Source: an uncultured Parabacteroides sp. (GTDB lineage: Bacteria > Bacteroidota > Bacteroidia > Bacteroidales > Tannerellaceae). From it: a stretch of DNA of 64,000 nt. This document shows positions 52,670 through 61,501 of this stretch, in pieces. Where the stretch lies: the NCBI GenBank assembly GCA_934718155.1, contig CAKUZF010000003.1, positions 1 through 64,000 on the forward strand, in the 5' to 3' direction. Below the pieces are notes generated by a model. That model was not told the DNA's origin. It ran no database searches and worked only from the letters and a program-made list of their open reading frames with translations. Positions within the stretch are counted from its first letter, which is position 1; each line of letters starts with the position of its first letter. Made by a program: the position numbers and the translations under genes.

Positions 52670-54625
52670 ATGAGTGAAGAGATAAAGCAAACGTCCAACG
52701 AGTACTCTGCGGATAGTATTCAGGTACTTGAGGGCTTAGAGGCGGTACGAAAAAGACCTTCCATGTATATTGGCGATACGAGCGAGAAAGGTCTCCATCA
52801 CCTGGTCTATGAGGTAGTCGATAACTCTATCGACGAAGCCTTAGCGGGTTATTGCAAGAACATCGACGTCGTGATCAATCCTGACAACTCGATCACAGTG
52901 ACGGACGATGGCCGTGGTATTCCGGTCGACATTCATGAGAAAGAGGGAAAATCTGCTCTTGAGGTTGTACTGACCGTACTCCACGCTGGTGGTAAATTCG
53001 ACAAGGGCACATACAAGGTGTCTGGTGGTCTGCACGGTGTGGGTGTTTCGTGTGTAAACGCCCTTTCCACCTACCTGAAGGCAGAGGTTCGTCGCAACGG
53101 GCATATCTACATGCAAGAGTTTTCTTGCGGCAAGCCCCTACACGGCGTTGAGATCATCGGTGATACCCAAAAGACCGGTACAACCATCACATTCAAACCC
53201 GACGGATCGATCTTCTCCGTCACCGAATACAAATACGACACACTGGCTTCACGCCTCCGCGAACTGGCGTTCTTGAACGCGGGCATCAACCTGCGCCTGA
53301 CCGATAAACGCACCCAGAAAGAGGATGGCTCTTACAAGAGCGAAGTGTTCCATTCCGATGAAGGCTTAAAGGAGTTCGTTCGCTACATCGACCATTCCAA
53401 GGAAAAGCTGATCGATGACGTAATCCATATTGTCACCGAGAAACAAGGCATTCCCGTTGAGGTGGCCATGACCTACAATACGTCATACAACGAGAGTGTC
53501 TACTCCTACGTGAACGACATCCACACCATCGAGGGCGGTACACACTTAGCCGGCTTCCGCCGCGGCTTGACCCGTACGCTGAAGAAGTATGCCGACGACT
53601 CTAAGCTGTTAGAGAAAGCTAAAGTGGAGATCACGGGCGACGACTTCCGTGAGGGTCTGACCGCCGTAATCTCCATCAAAGTGGCAGAACCTCAGTTCGA
53701 AGGACAGACCAAGACCAAATTAGGAAACAGCGAGGTAACCGGAGCTGTAGATCAGGCTGTAGGCGAAGCGTTAGGCTACTATTTGGAGGAGCATCCGAAA
53801 GAGGCGAAAACAATTGTCGAGAAGGTAATCTTGGCAGCCAGCGCCCGTGTGGCAGCCCGCAAGGCGCGCGAGCAGGTACAACGAAAATCTCCACTCACTG
53901 GCGGTGGCCTTCCAGGCAAGTTGGCCGATTGCTCATCGAAAGATGCCTCAATCTGCGAGTTGTTCCTCGTCGAGGGAGATTCTGCAGGAGGAACGGCTAA
54001 GCAGGGTCGCGACCGTACGTTCCAAGCCATCCTGCCGCTTCGTGGTAAGATCTTGAACGTAGAGAAAGCTATGGACCACAAGGTGTTCGAGAGCGAAGAG
54101 ATTCAGAACATCTACCGCGCAATGGGCGTAACAGTCGGTACAGAGGAAGACCCCAAAGCATTGAACCTGGAGAAACTGCGCTATCATAAAATCATCATCA
54201 TGACCGATGCCGATGTGGATGGTAGCCATATCGCAACATTGATCCTGACCTTCTTCTTCCGTCGAATGCGTGCGGTAATAGAGAATGGTTATGTCTATCT
54301 GGCCACTCCTCCTCTCTACAAATGCTCGAAAGGCAAGGTAGAGGAGTATTGCTGGACCGACCAACAGCGCCAGCAGTTCATCCTGAGATATGGTGGCGGC
54401 AACGAGAATCAGATCCACACCCAGCGCTACAAAGGTTTGGGTGAGATGAACGACCATCAACTCTGGGAGACAACCATGAGCCCCGAGAACCGCACTTTGA
54501 AGCAAATCACGATTGATAACGCAGCCGAGGCAGACCAAATCTTCGCCATGCTGATGGGCGAGGATGTAGGCCCGCGTCGCGAATTCATCGAGGAGCATGC
54601 GACCTATGCAAAGATTGACGCATAA
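52670..54625 (+). CDS. gyrB: DNA gyrase subunit B
   Basis: The 651-residue protein has the GHKL ATPase site (EVVDNSIDEALAG, DDGRGIPVDIHEK, GGLHGVGVSCVNAL), the transducer domain and the TOPRIM region with EGDSAGGTAKQGRDR and DADVDGSHIATL. It lacks the long insertion found in enterobacterial GyrB, as is usual here. It is of normal length. The following gene begins inside its end, overlapping by up to 29 bp. Confidence 0.98.
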   Translation: MSEEIKQTSNEYSADSIQVLEGLEAVRKRPSMYIGDTSEKGLHHLVYEVVDNSIDEALAGYCKNIDVVINPDNSITVTDDGRGIPVDIHEKEGKSALEVVLTVLHAGGKFDKGTYKVSGGLHGVGVSCVNALSTYLKAEVRRNGHIYMQEFSCGKPLHGVEIIGDTQKTGTTITFKPDGSIFSVTEYKYDTLASRLRELAFLNAGINLRLTDKRTQKEDGSYKSEVFHSDEGLKEFVRYIDHSKEKLIDDVIHIVTEKQGIPVEVAMTYNTSYNESVYSYVNDIHTIEGGTHLAGFRRGLTRTLKKYADDSKLLEKAKVEITGDDFREGLTAVISIKVAEPQFEGQTKTKLGNSEVTGAVDQAVGEALGYYLEEHPKEAKTIVEKVILAASARVAARKAREQVQRKSPLTGGGLPGKLADCSSKDASICELFLVEGDSAGGTAKQGRDRTFQAILPLRGKILNVEKAMDHKVFESEEIQNIYRAMGVTVGTEEDPKALNLEKLRYHKIIIMTDADVDGSHIATLILTFFFRRMRAVIENGYVYLATPPLYKCSKGKVEEYCWTDQQRQQFILRYGGGNENQIHTQRYKGLGEMNDHQLWETTMSPENRTLKQITIDNAAEADQIFAMLMGEDVGPRREFIEEHATYAKIDA

Positions 54626-56363
54626 TACCGACAACTATGATATCCACTGCGAGGAGCACTCTGCTCCTCGTATTGGTATATCGGCCAACCGAAAAGAGGG
54701 AACCTCTTGCATTGCCGAGACCTACGTGAATGCGGTGATCCGTGCGGGGGGTGCCCCGGTTTTAATCCCGGTCACGACCAACAAGCAGGTATTGACAACC
54801 CTTGTAGAAAGTTTAGACGGGTTGCTTATGAGCGGAGGCGGCGACATCAACCCGCTCTATTTGCAAGAAGAGCCTATTCGGGCCTTGCAAGATGCCGACA
54901 ACCTGCGCGATGAATACGACATAATCCTGTTGCGATTGGCCCTCAACCGCCAGCTGCCCATCTTGGGTATCTGCCGAGGCCATCAGGAGGCGAACGCCCT
55001 TTTAGGAGGCACACTCTATCAAGACATCTATACACAGACTGCTACCTCGCAGAAGCACAGCCAGCAAATCGCTCGTGAGTTTGCTTCGCACACAGTTAAA
55101 GTGGCGGAGGGAAGCATCTTGAGCCAACTATTCAACGGCCAAGAGCGTGTCGAGGTCAACTCTTTCCACCATCAAGCGGTCAAACAAGTGGCACCCGGAT
55201 TGCGCGAGAACGCCGTGGCCGCCGATGGGCTCAACGAAGGATTCGAAGACCCTGAGAAACCGATCCTTTGCGTGCAATGGCATCCCGAGGCAATGGCCGC
55301 CAATGGCAATGAGGAGATGACCAACATCTTCCGTTGGCATGTGCAAGCGGCTCGTTGTTTCGCCAAAGCCAAAGCCATCCACCAGCGCATACTCACCATC
55401 GACTCGCATACCGATACTCCCATGATCTTCCCGGGCAACTTCAACATCGGCCGTAAGGAGGGCGGGAAGGTGAACCTTCCCTTCATGGAGGAAGGCAAGA
55501 TCGATGCCGTTTTCATGGCAGCGTATATCCCTCAAGGCGAACGGGATGAGGCCTCACTGCAACAAGCCAATGCATATGCGACCGAACGTCTTTCACAAGT
55601 CAAGCGACAGGCACTGATCAACCCAACCCGCATGGCGATCGCCACTACACCCGAAGAGGTAGCAGCGTTGAAACAGGTGGGGAAGAAAGCCATCTGCCTG
55701 GGCGTGGAAAACGGCTACGCCATAGGAAAAGAGCTGACCAACGTCGAGCGGTTCCGCCAGATGGGAGTTAGCTACATTACGCTTTGCCACAATGGCGACA
55801 ACGATATTTGCGACTCCGCAAGAGGCAATGGCGAATGGGGTGGACTGAGTTCCTTTGGCAAAAAGGTCATACACGAGATGAACCGAACAGGCCTCCTGGT
55901 CGATCTCTCTCATGCGGCCATAAGCAGCTTCTACGACGCACTGGCGGAGAGCCAAGTGCCCATCGTATGCTCCCACTCCTCGTCGAGAGCCCTTTGCGAC
56001 CATCCTCGCAACTTGACCGACGATCAGCTACGTGCATTGGCCGCACAAGGAGGCGTGGCTCAAGTCTGCCTCTACAAAGGATTTATCAATCCTCAGTCAG
56101 AGAAAGCTTCCCTCAGCGATGCGATTCGCCACATCAACCATTTCGTCGAGGTAATGGGCATCGATCATGTAGGCATTGGCTCAGACTTCGACGGCGATGG
56201 CGAACTGATTGGCTGCGCCGCCACCAACGAATTAATCAACATCACGGTCCGCCTTTTGCAGGAGGGCTATAGCGAAGATGATATTCGCAAGATCTGGGGA
56301 GGCAATTGGCTGCGAGTTTGGAGCCAAGCTTTGAGCTATGCGAATGCGACAAGAAACAAATAA
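54597..56363 (+). CDS. C26-M19 fusion: gamma-glutamyl hydrolase plus membrane dipeptidase, cytoplasmic copy
   Basis: The 588-residue protein has two enzyme domains. The N-terminal class I amidotransferase-like domain (about 24-255) keeps Cys126 (LGICRGHQ), His229 and Glu231 (WHPEA), like gamma-glutamyl-GABA hydrolase. The C-terminal M19 dipeptidase domain (about 264-585) keeps the zinc-site motifs SHTDTP (His271, Asp273), the Glu of GVENGYA, LSHAA, VCSHSSSRALCDHPRN and GIGSDFDG. There is no signal peptide, so it is cytoplasmic. Possible substrates are gamma-glutamyl peptides or dipeptides from glutathione- or wall-derived material. The start may be 54597 or 54606; either overlaps gyrB. A paralog with a signal peptide follows 26 bp later. 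Confidence 0.9.
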   Translation: MRPMQRLTHNTDNYDIHCEEHSAPRIGISANRKEGTSCIAETYVNAVIRAGGAPVLIPVTTNKQVLTTLVESLDGLLMSGGGDINPLYLQEEPIRALQDADNLRDEYDIILLRLALNRQLPILGICRGHQEANALLGGTLYQDIYTQTATSQKHSQQIAREFASHTVKVAEGSILSQLFNGQERVEVNSFHHQAVKQVAPGLRENAVAADGLNEGFEDPEKPILCVQWHPEAMAANGNEEMTNIFRWHVQAARCFAKAKAIHQRILTIDSHTDTPMIFPGNFNIGRKEGGKVNLPFMEEGKIDAVFMAAYIPQGERDEASLQQANAYATERLSQVKRQALINPTRMAIATTPEEVAALKQVGKKAICLGVENGYAIGKELTNVERFRQMGVSYITLCHNGDNDICDSARGNGEWGGLSSFGKKVIHEMNRTGLLVDLSHAAISSFYDALAESQVPIVCSHSSSRALCDHPRNLTDDQLRALAAQGGVAQVCLYKGFINPQSEKASLSDAIRHINHFVEVMGIDHVGIGSDFDGDGELIGCAATNELINITVRLLQEGYSEDDIRKIWGGNWLRVWSQALSYANATRNK

Positions 56364-56389
56364 CTTATATAGACGAACAGTATACAAAG

Positions 56390-58237
56390 ATGAAGAAAGT
56401 CTTACTTACCATGCTGGGAGCCCTTGCCCTACTCAGTGGAGCCAAGGCGCAAACACCAGGATCGGATCTGCCGAACCTGAAACAACTATTCGAACTTACC
56501 GACTCGATCGATGTCAATTTGCGTGCGAACTTTTCTCCGCTGATCGGCCTTTCGGCCAGCATCAGCAACAATGGGTATTCACAAGTGAGCGCCACCTACA
56601 TCAATGCGATTGTAAAAGCAGGTGGAACGCCCGTAATTATTCCCGCAGTGACGGATGGACAAGTCTTACGCAACACGCTGGCTAATCTCGACGGATTGGT
56701 ATTGGTGGGCGGAGCAGATGTCAACCCCATGTGGTATGGCGAGCAGCCTATCCAACAGCTGGGAGGTGTCGACCCCGTGCGAGATCTCTACGAATTGAAG
56801 CTGATCAAGATGGCCAGCGACCACAATATCCCCATCTTAGGCATCTGCCGAGGCAGTCAGTTGCTGAACGTCGCATTTGGCGGCACGCTCTATCAAGACA
56901 TTCCTTCGCAACGCAAAGGCAAGGCCATCAAACATCTACAAACAATGCCTGGCTCTTACGGCACGCACACGGTTTATGTAGAGAAAGATTCTCCTATCGC
57001 TCAGATTTTCGGAAAAGACACGTTGTCGATCAACTCTTTCCACCATCAAGCGGTGAAAGACCTCGCTCCCAACTTCAAGGCTGTAGCCTATGCGCCCGAC
57101 AGCACGATCGAGGCCATCTCGGCCTATCCCAACAAGCCCATCTTAGGCTTGCAATGGCATCCCGAAGGCATGATTGCCGGTGGCGACACCACCATGCTCA
57201 AGGTGTTCAAACACATCGTAGCCAAGGCCGAGACTTTTCATAAAGCCAAGCAGATGCACCAGCGTTTCCTCTCGGTCGATACCCATACCGACACGCCTTT
57301 TTGGTTTAATCGCCCTGGATTCGACATCGCCTCACGCGAGCGCAACCGAGTAAACCTGCCCAAGATGCAAGAGGGCTACCTCGACGGTGTGTTCCTCGCC
57401 GCCTACATCGGGCAAGGTAAGCGCGACGACGCCTCCTTGCAAGCTGCGGTCGAGAAGGTTACCGATCTGATTAAAGGCATTCACAAGCAAGCCGAAAACA
57501 ACGCCGACCTCTGCGGAGTTGCCACGACTGAGACCGACCTCGTTCGGCTGAAAGGCGAAGGCAAAAGAGCCTTCTTCATCGGCATCGAAAACGGCTATGG
57601 CATTGGCAAGGATTTATCCAACATCGCACGCTTCAAGCAGATGGGTGTCAACTACATCACGTTGTGCCACTCTTACGATAACGATATCTGCGACTCTTCC
57701 ACCCATACCAAGAAGGAATGGAACGGACTGAGCCCATTCGGCCGACAAGTCGTCGAGGAGATGAACCGACAAGGTGTCATGATCGACATGTCGCACGCTT
57801 CCGAGAAGTCATTCTGGGACGTGATCGAGCTCACGAAAGCGCCGATCATTTGCTCTCACTCCTCCTCACGCGCCCTTTGCGATCACGATCGCAACCTGAC
57901 CGACGACCAACTGCGCGCCTTGGCCAAGAATGGCGGTGTGGCACAAGTCTGCCTCCTGAACGCCTACATCAACAAAGATCGCAAAGCGGCCAGCGTGACC
58001 GATGCGGTTGAGCATATCGACCACATGGTGAAGGTGGCGGGCATCGACCACGTAGGTATTGGCTCCGACTTCGACGGCGGTGGCGGCTTGATTGGCTGCG
58101 AGGGCGACAACGACCTGATCCAAATCACGGTGAAACTGATCGAGAAGGGATATTCTGAAAACGACATCGCCAAGATTTGGGGAGGCAACCTGCTTCGTGT
58201 GCTCAACCAGGTGCAGGCGGCTGCCACAATGAAATAA
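56390..58237 (+). CDS. C26-M19 fusion, secreted copy
   Basis: The 615-residue paralog of the preceding gene has a signal peptide ending AKA, cleaved before Gln21. The C26 domain keeps Cys153 (LGICRGSQ) and LQWHPEG, and the M19 domain keeps DTHTDTPFW, GIENGYG, MSHAS, ICSHSSSRALCDHDRN and GIGSDFDGGG. Both catalytic sites therefore look intact. The difference in targeting between the two copies suggests the same two-step hydrolysis is wanted on both sides of the inner membrane. The frame is open further upstream, but the start at MKKVLLTMLG is clear from the signal peptide. A glutaminyl cyclase gene follows 24 bp later. Confidence 0.92.
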   Translation: MKKVLLTMLGALALLSGAKAQTPGSDLPNLKQLFELTDSIDVNLRANFSPLIGLSASISNNGYSQVSATYINAIVKAGGTPVIIPAVTDGQVLRNTLANLDGLVLVGGADVNPMWYGEQPIQQLGGVDPVRDLYELKLIKMASDHNIPILGICRGSQLLNVAFGGTLYQDIPSQRKGKAIKHLQTMPGSYGTHTVYVEKDSPIAQIFGKDTLSINSFHHQAVKDLAPNFKAVAYAPDSTIEAISAYPNKPILGLQWHPEGMIAGGDTTMLKVFKHIVAKAETFHKAKQMHQRFLSVDTHTDTPFWFNRPGFDIASRERNRVNLPKMQEGYLDGVFLAAYIGQGKRDDASLQAAVEKVTDLIKGIHKQAENNADLCGVATTETDLVRLKGEGKRAFFIGIENGYGIGKDLSNIARFKQMGVNYITLCHSYDNDICDSSTHTKKEWNGLSPFGRQVVEEMNRQGVMIDMSHASEKSFWDVIELTKAPIICSHSSSRALCDHDRNLTDDQLRALAKNGGVAQVCLLNAYINKDRKAASVTDAVEHIDHMVKVAGIDHVGIGSDFDGGGGLIGCEGDNDLIQITVKLIEKGYSENDIAKIWGGNLLRVLNQVQAAATMK

Positions 58238-58261
58238 CGAATAAAAAAACGTATAATCGGA

Positions 58262-59263
58262 ATGAAGACAAAGCTTATTCCCCTGTTCTCGCTCCTGCTT
58301 TTGGTGGCTTGCGGATCGTCGAGCAACCAAGAGCCCACGGCGACCACAACAATCATGCAACCTGCTGCGGCCCTACCGACGCAAGCCGAAGCGGCATTCA
58401 ATGCCGATAGCGCCTACGCCTACGTGGCCAACCAAGTGGCCTTCGGCCCCCGCGTGCCAAACACAAAAGCCCATAAGCAATGTGGCGACTACCTCGCCGC
58501 CGAGTTGGTTCGTTTTGGCGCAAAGGTCTATCAGCAAGAGGCCAGCCTCACGGCCTACGACGGTACGCGCCTCGAGGCCCGCAACCTGATCGGCTCTTTC
58601 AACCCCGAGCAGACCCGCCGGGTGCTGTTGTTCGCCCATTGGGATTGCCGTCCCTATTCCGACCACGATCCCGATGCGGCCAACCATCACAAACCCGTCG
58701 ATGGAGCCGACGATGGGGCCAGCGGAGTGGGCGTGTTGCTCGAAATCGCACGCCAATTGGGGCAGAAAGCGCCTCAAGTGGGCGTAGATATCCTCTTCTG
58801 CGATGCAGAAGACTATGGCACGCCCGAATTTGTGGATAGCTATAAGCCCGACACCTGGTGCCTCGGCACTCAATTCTGGGTAAAGAATCCGCACGTGAAG
58901 GGCTACAAGGCCGAGTTTGGCATCCTGCTCGACATGGTAGGCGGCCGCAACGCCACCTTCTTCCGCGAGTTCCAAAGCCAGCGAGCCGCAGCTCCCATCC
59001 TCGAGATGGTCTGGAGCAAAGCGCGCGACTTGGGCTATGGGAAGTATTTCATCAATGCCGAAGGTGGTGCCATCACCGACGATCATCAGTATGTCATCAG
59101 CGGCTTACGCATCCCCTCGATCGACATCATCAACTATGATCCCGACTCAAAGACTGGCTTCGCCCCCTACTGGCATACGCAAAAAGACAATATGGACAAC
59201 ATCGACCGCGAGACCTTGAAAGCCGTTGGCGAAACGGTCTTAGCGGTGATTTACAATCAATAA
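58262..59263 (+). CDS. Lipoprotein glutaminyl-peptide cyclotransferase (M28-like)
   Basis: The 333-residue protein has a lipoprotein signal (LLLVACGSS, Cys17) with no acidic residues after the Cys, so the periplasmic face is likely. The M28-type zinc site is visible as HWDCRP, DGADDGASG (Asp), CDAEDYG (Glu/Asp) and TDDHQY (His), with WHTQKDN near the end. These fit the type II glutaminyl cyclases known in Bacteroidetes, which turn N-terminal Gln of secreted proteins into pyroglutamate. All six other intact signal-peptidase-I substrates in the window expose Gln at +1. It lies between the secreted C26-M19 gene and sufE. Confidence 0.88.
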   Translation: MKTKLIPLFSLLLLVACGSSSNQEPTATTTIMQPAAALPTQAEAAFNADSAYAYVANQVAFGPRVPNTKAHKQCGDYLAAELVRFGAKVYQQEASLTAYDGTRLEARNLIGSFNPEQTRRVLLFAHWDCRPYSDHDPDAANHHKPVDGADDGASGVGVLLEIARQLGQKAPQVGVDILFCDAEDYGTPEFVDSYKPDTWCLGTQFWVKNPHVKGYKAEFGILLDMVGGRNATFFREFQSQRAAAPILEMVWSKARDLGYGKYFINAEGGAITDDHQYVISGLRIPSIDIINYDPDSKTGFAPYWHTQKDNMDNIDRETLKAVGETVLAVIYNQ

Positions 59264-59278
59264 AAGGGAAATCTAAGA

Positions 59279-59707
59279 ATGAGTATCAACGAATTGCAAG
59301 ACAACGTTATCGAAGAGTTTTCCGCCTTCGACGACTGGATGGATAAATATGCGCTCCTGATCGACCTTGGCAACTCACTGCCTGCCCTCGACGAGCGCTA
59401 TAAGACGGAGAGCAACCTCATCGAGGGTTGCCAAAGCCGTGTGTGGCTGCAAGCCGACTACGTGGATGGTAAGATTCACTTCCAAGGCGAGAGCGACGCC
59501 GTCATCGTAAAAGGCATCGTCAGCCTCCTGATTCAAGTGTTGAACGACCACACGCCTCAGGAGATTCTCGACGCCGACCTCTACTTCATCGAGCAGGTAG
59601 GCCTGAAAGAGCACCTCTCTCCCACCCGCTCTAATGGCCTTGTAGCCATGGTAAAGCAGATGCGCCTCTACGCCATGGCGTTCAGGGCGAAAGAGCTGGA
59701 GAAGTAG
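59279..59707 (+). CDS. sufE: SufE-family sulfur acceptor protein
   Basis: The 142-residue protein fits SufE: an N-terminal helical part (IEEFSAFDDWMDKYALLIDLG) and the active Cys in EGCQSRVWL, which takes persulfide from SufS for iron-sulfur cluster assembly. No other suf gene is in the window. It follows the cyclase gene by 15 bp and ends this transcription unit. Confidence 0.92.
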   Translation: MSINELQDNVIEEFSAFDDWMDKYALLIDLGNSLPALDERYKTESNLIEGCQSRVWLQADYVDGKIHFQGESDAVIVKGIVSLLIQVLNDHTPQEILDADLYFIEQVGLKEHLSPTRSNGLVAMVKQMRLYAMAFRAKELEK

Positions 59708-59741
59708 ACCAACGGCAGAGCCTACAGCAACAAAAAAACAT

Positions 59742-59798
59742 GCACGCAGAGACTCATCGGCGCAATAGTGCCAGGAGTTCTCTGCGTGCTATTTTTTG
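59742..59798 (+). terminator. Terminator after sufE
   Basis: GCACGCAGAGA-CTC pairs with GAG-TTCTCTGCGTGC around a longer loop, followed by TATTTTTT. Confidence 0.88.
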
Positions 59799-59945
59799 GC
59801 TCCTACAATCGGATGAAAAGCTCATATGCCCCACGGTCGGCGCGCGCCTGCTACGGGGTTGCTCCGAAGCCATAGCCCTGCCCGATTTTTTTTTATTGTA
59901 AAAAAAAACGAGTTTATTTGGGTCGCCCAGCTATCAGATATGGTA

Positions 59946-59995
59946 ATTTTTTTTTTTGTATGCGCATATATATATGCGCATACAAAAAAAAAAAT
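59946..59995. repeat. 50-bp perfect palindrome
   Basis: Runs of 11 T (59947-59957) and 11 A (59984-59994) flank a 26-bp self-complementary core, GTATGCGCATATA followed by its reverse complement (59958-59983), with one more pair outside. RNA from either strand would form the same uninterrupted hairpin ending in an A/U stem. It could be a bidirectional terminator or a cruciform. Confidence 0.92.
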
Positions 59996-60041
59996 CAATA
60001 TGCTCGCGTTTTACGATAAACAAAACGATTTGTGTAAAATT

Positions 60042-60205
60042 CGATGTCTGTTGTTCAAAAATCCCGTTGTCCGTTGCTCAAAATTTTGTTGCCCGTTGGC
60101 GTAAATTTCGTTGCCCGTTGGCGTAATTTTTGTTGCCCGTCGTTTTTAATTTCGTTGCCCGTGGTTTTTCACGCCGTTGCCCGTGGTTTTTCACGCCGAC
60201 GGCCG
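60042..60205. repeat. 22-bp tandem repeat, seven or more units
   Basis: GTTGCCC or its variants start at 60066, 60088, 60110, 60132, 60154 and 60176, exactly 22 bp apart. A degenerate unit begins at 60198 and another at about 60042. The unit (CGTTGCCCGTCGTTTTTAAT) is the reverse complement of that in the array at 27469-27600. The end TTTTCACG/CGTGAAAA forms a small hairpin. Confidence 0.92.
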
Positions 60206-60239
60206 TGAAAATTTAGGCCATGCCGAGATGGGTGAAAAC

Positions 60240-60276
60240 AAAAAAAAGGATGGGAAGCGAAAAACGCAACCCATCC
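60240..60276 (-). terminator. Terminator of trpS
   Basis: On the minus strand, GGATGGG pairs with CCCATCC, with an inner GCG/CGC pair, and is followed by a T-run of at least seven. It lies about 45 bp after the trpS stop. Confidence 0.92.
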
Positions 60277-60320
60277 TCTGCTAACAATACTATATTTATA
60301 CAAAGAAGTGGCGATAAAAA

Positions 60321-61373
60321 TCAATAGGGGCGAAAGCCTATGATCTGGCGCACCTCGTTCAAGGTCTTCGCCGCGCTTTCACGAGCCTTTGCCGCACCCT
60401 CGCGTGCCACCTTCTCCATATACTCGGTGTTGGCCGCAATGTCGATGATGCGCTCACGAATCGGCGCGCAGAAGGCGTTGATGTCGGCCGCAAGCTGCTT
60501 CTTCATGTCACCGTAGCGAATCTCGCAGTTGTTATATTTCTCGTTGAAATAGTCGTAGGTGTCTTTCGTCGAGACGATCTCCATCATGGTGAAGAGGTTT
60601 TGGATGGGAACCGGCTTCTCGCTGTTAGGAGCAGTGGGGCCCTGGTCGGTTACGGCCTTCATCACCTTTTTCTTGATCGTCTTCTCATCGTCAATCAGGT
60701 AGATGGCGTTGCCCTCGCTCTTGCCCATCTTGCCCGATCCGTCGAGCCCGGGCACCTTCAGCGAGTGCTCACCCATGTGGAAAGAGGCAGGGATGGGGAA
60801 GAACTCCAAGCCATAGGTGGCGTTGAAGCGGCGCGCGAAACGGCGAGCCATCTCCATGTTCTGCTCCTGGTCTTTGCCAACGGGCACCTTCAGGGCCTTA
60901 TGGATGATGATGTCGGCGGCCATCAAGGTGGGATAGGTCAGCAAACCGGCGCTTACGGTGTGCTTGTTGCCCTCGTTGAAAATCTCGCGCTCGACGTCGC
61001 CCTCCTCGCCCTCGCGGCTGATGTGCAGCTGCTGGCGAGCCTTATCCTTGAACGAGGCGGTACGCATCAACTCGCCGATGCCGGCGTTCATATTCAGATA
61101 GAGATACAATTCTACCACTTCTGGCACATCGCTCTGCACGTAGATCGTCGCCTTCTCGGGATCGATGCCACAAGCCAGATACTCGGCGAGGATTGTCTTT
61201 GCGCTATTGCGGATGTTGTCGGGATGCGGATGCGTGGTCAGCGAATGCCAATCCGCAATGAAGAAAAAGCAATTATACTCTTCTTGCATCTGCAAGAAAC
61301 TCTTCACCGCTCCGAAATAGTTGCCCAAATGCAGGTTTCCCGTGGGCCGGATGCCACTTACAACAGTTTCCAT
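60321..61373 (-). CDS. trpS: Tryptophan-tRNA ligase
   Basis: The 350-residue class Ic synthetase has the HIGH-like GNLHLGNYFG and KMSKS-like GKMGKSEGN motifs, and the GIRPTG start of TrpRS. It charges tRNA-Trp, whose gene is at 45000-45072 in this window. The length agrees with bacterial TrpRS. A TATCTTCG box at 61410-61417 on the minus strand is a possible promoter. Confidence 0.96.
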   Translation of the reverse strand: METVVSGIRPTGNLHLGNYFGAVKSFLQMQEEYNCFFFIADWHSLTTHPHPDNIRNSAKTILAEYLACGIDPEKATIYVQSDVPEVVELYLYLNMNAGIGELMRTASFKDKARQQLHISREGEEGDVEREIFNEGNKHTVSAGLLTYPTLMAADIIIHKALKVPVGKDQEQNMEMARRFARRFNATYGLEFFPIPASFHMGEHSLKVPGLDGSGKMGKSEGNAIYLIDDEKTIKKKVMKAVTDQGPTAPNSEKPVPIQNLFTMMEIVSTKDTYDYFNEKYNNCEIRYGDMKKQLAADINAFCAPIRERIIDIAANTEYMEKVAREGAAKARESAAKTLNEVRQIIGFRPY

Positions 61374-61409
61374 TTTATCGTATATTTATAATTTTTGTCC
61401 TAATCTGCG

Positions 61410-61417
61410 CGAAGATA
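61410..61417 (-). promoter_or_regulatory. -7 promoter element for trpS
   Basis: The minus strand reads TATCTTCG, a one-base variant of TAnnTTTG also seen upstream of other genes in the window. It is about 37 bp before the trpS start. A hairpin (AATAATaGCC/GGCgATTATT) lies just upstream. Confidence 0.45.
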
Positions 61418-61501
61418 GCAATAATAGCCCAAAAAGGCGATTATTCACCGAAAAACACTAATTTCGCGGCCGATTTAAAACAGATTCTACACAGTGATAC
61501 G

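Larger units (their letters stand above)
59799..60239. other. Gene-free region with palindrome and repeat array
   Basis: Between the sufE and trpS terminators no gene is supported. It contains A/T homopolymer runs (around 59887-59909), a 50-bp perfect palindrome (59946-59995) and a 22-bp repeat array (60042-60205). An open frame at 59826-60104 crosses the homopolymer runs and has no protein-like features. Confidence 0.75.

Noticed and set aside
59826..60104. 92-codon open frame in the sufE-trpS gap
   Set aside because: It reads through homopolymer runs, the 50-bp palindrome and part of a repeat array; no protein feature is visible.
60042..60205. Possible CRISPR array
   Set aside because: Same reason: continuous tandem units with gradual decay, no spacers and no cas genes.
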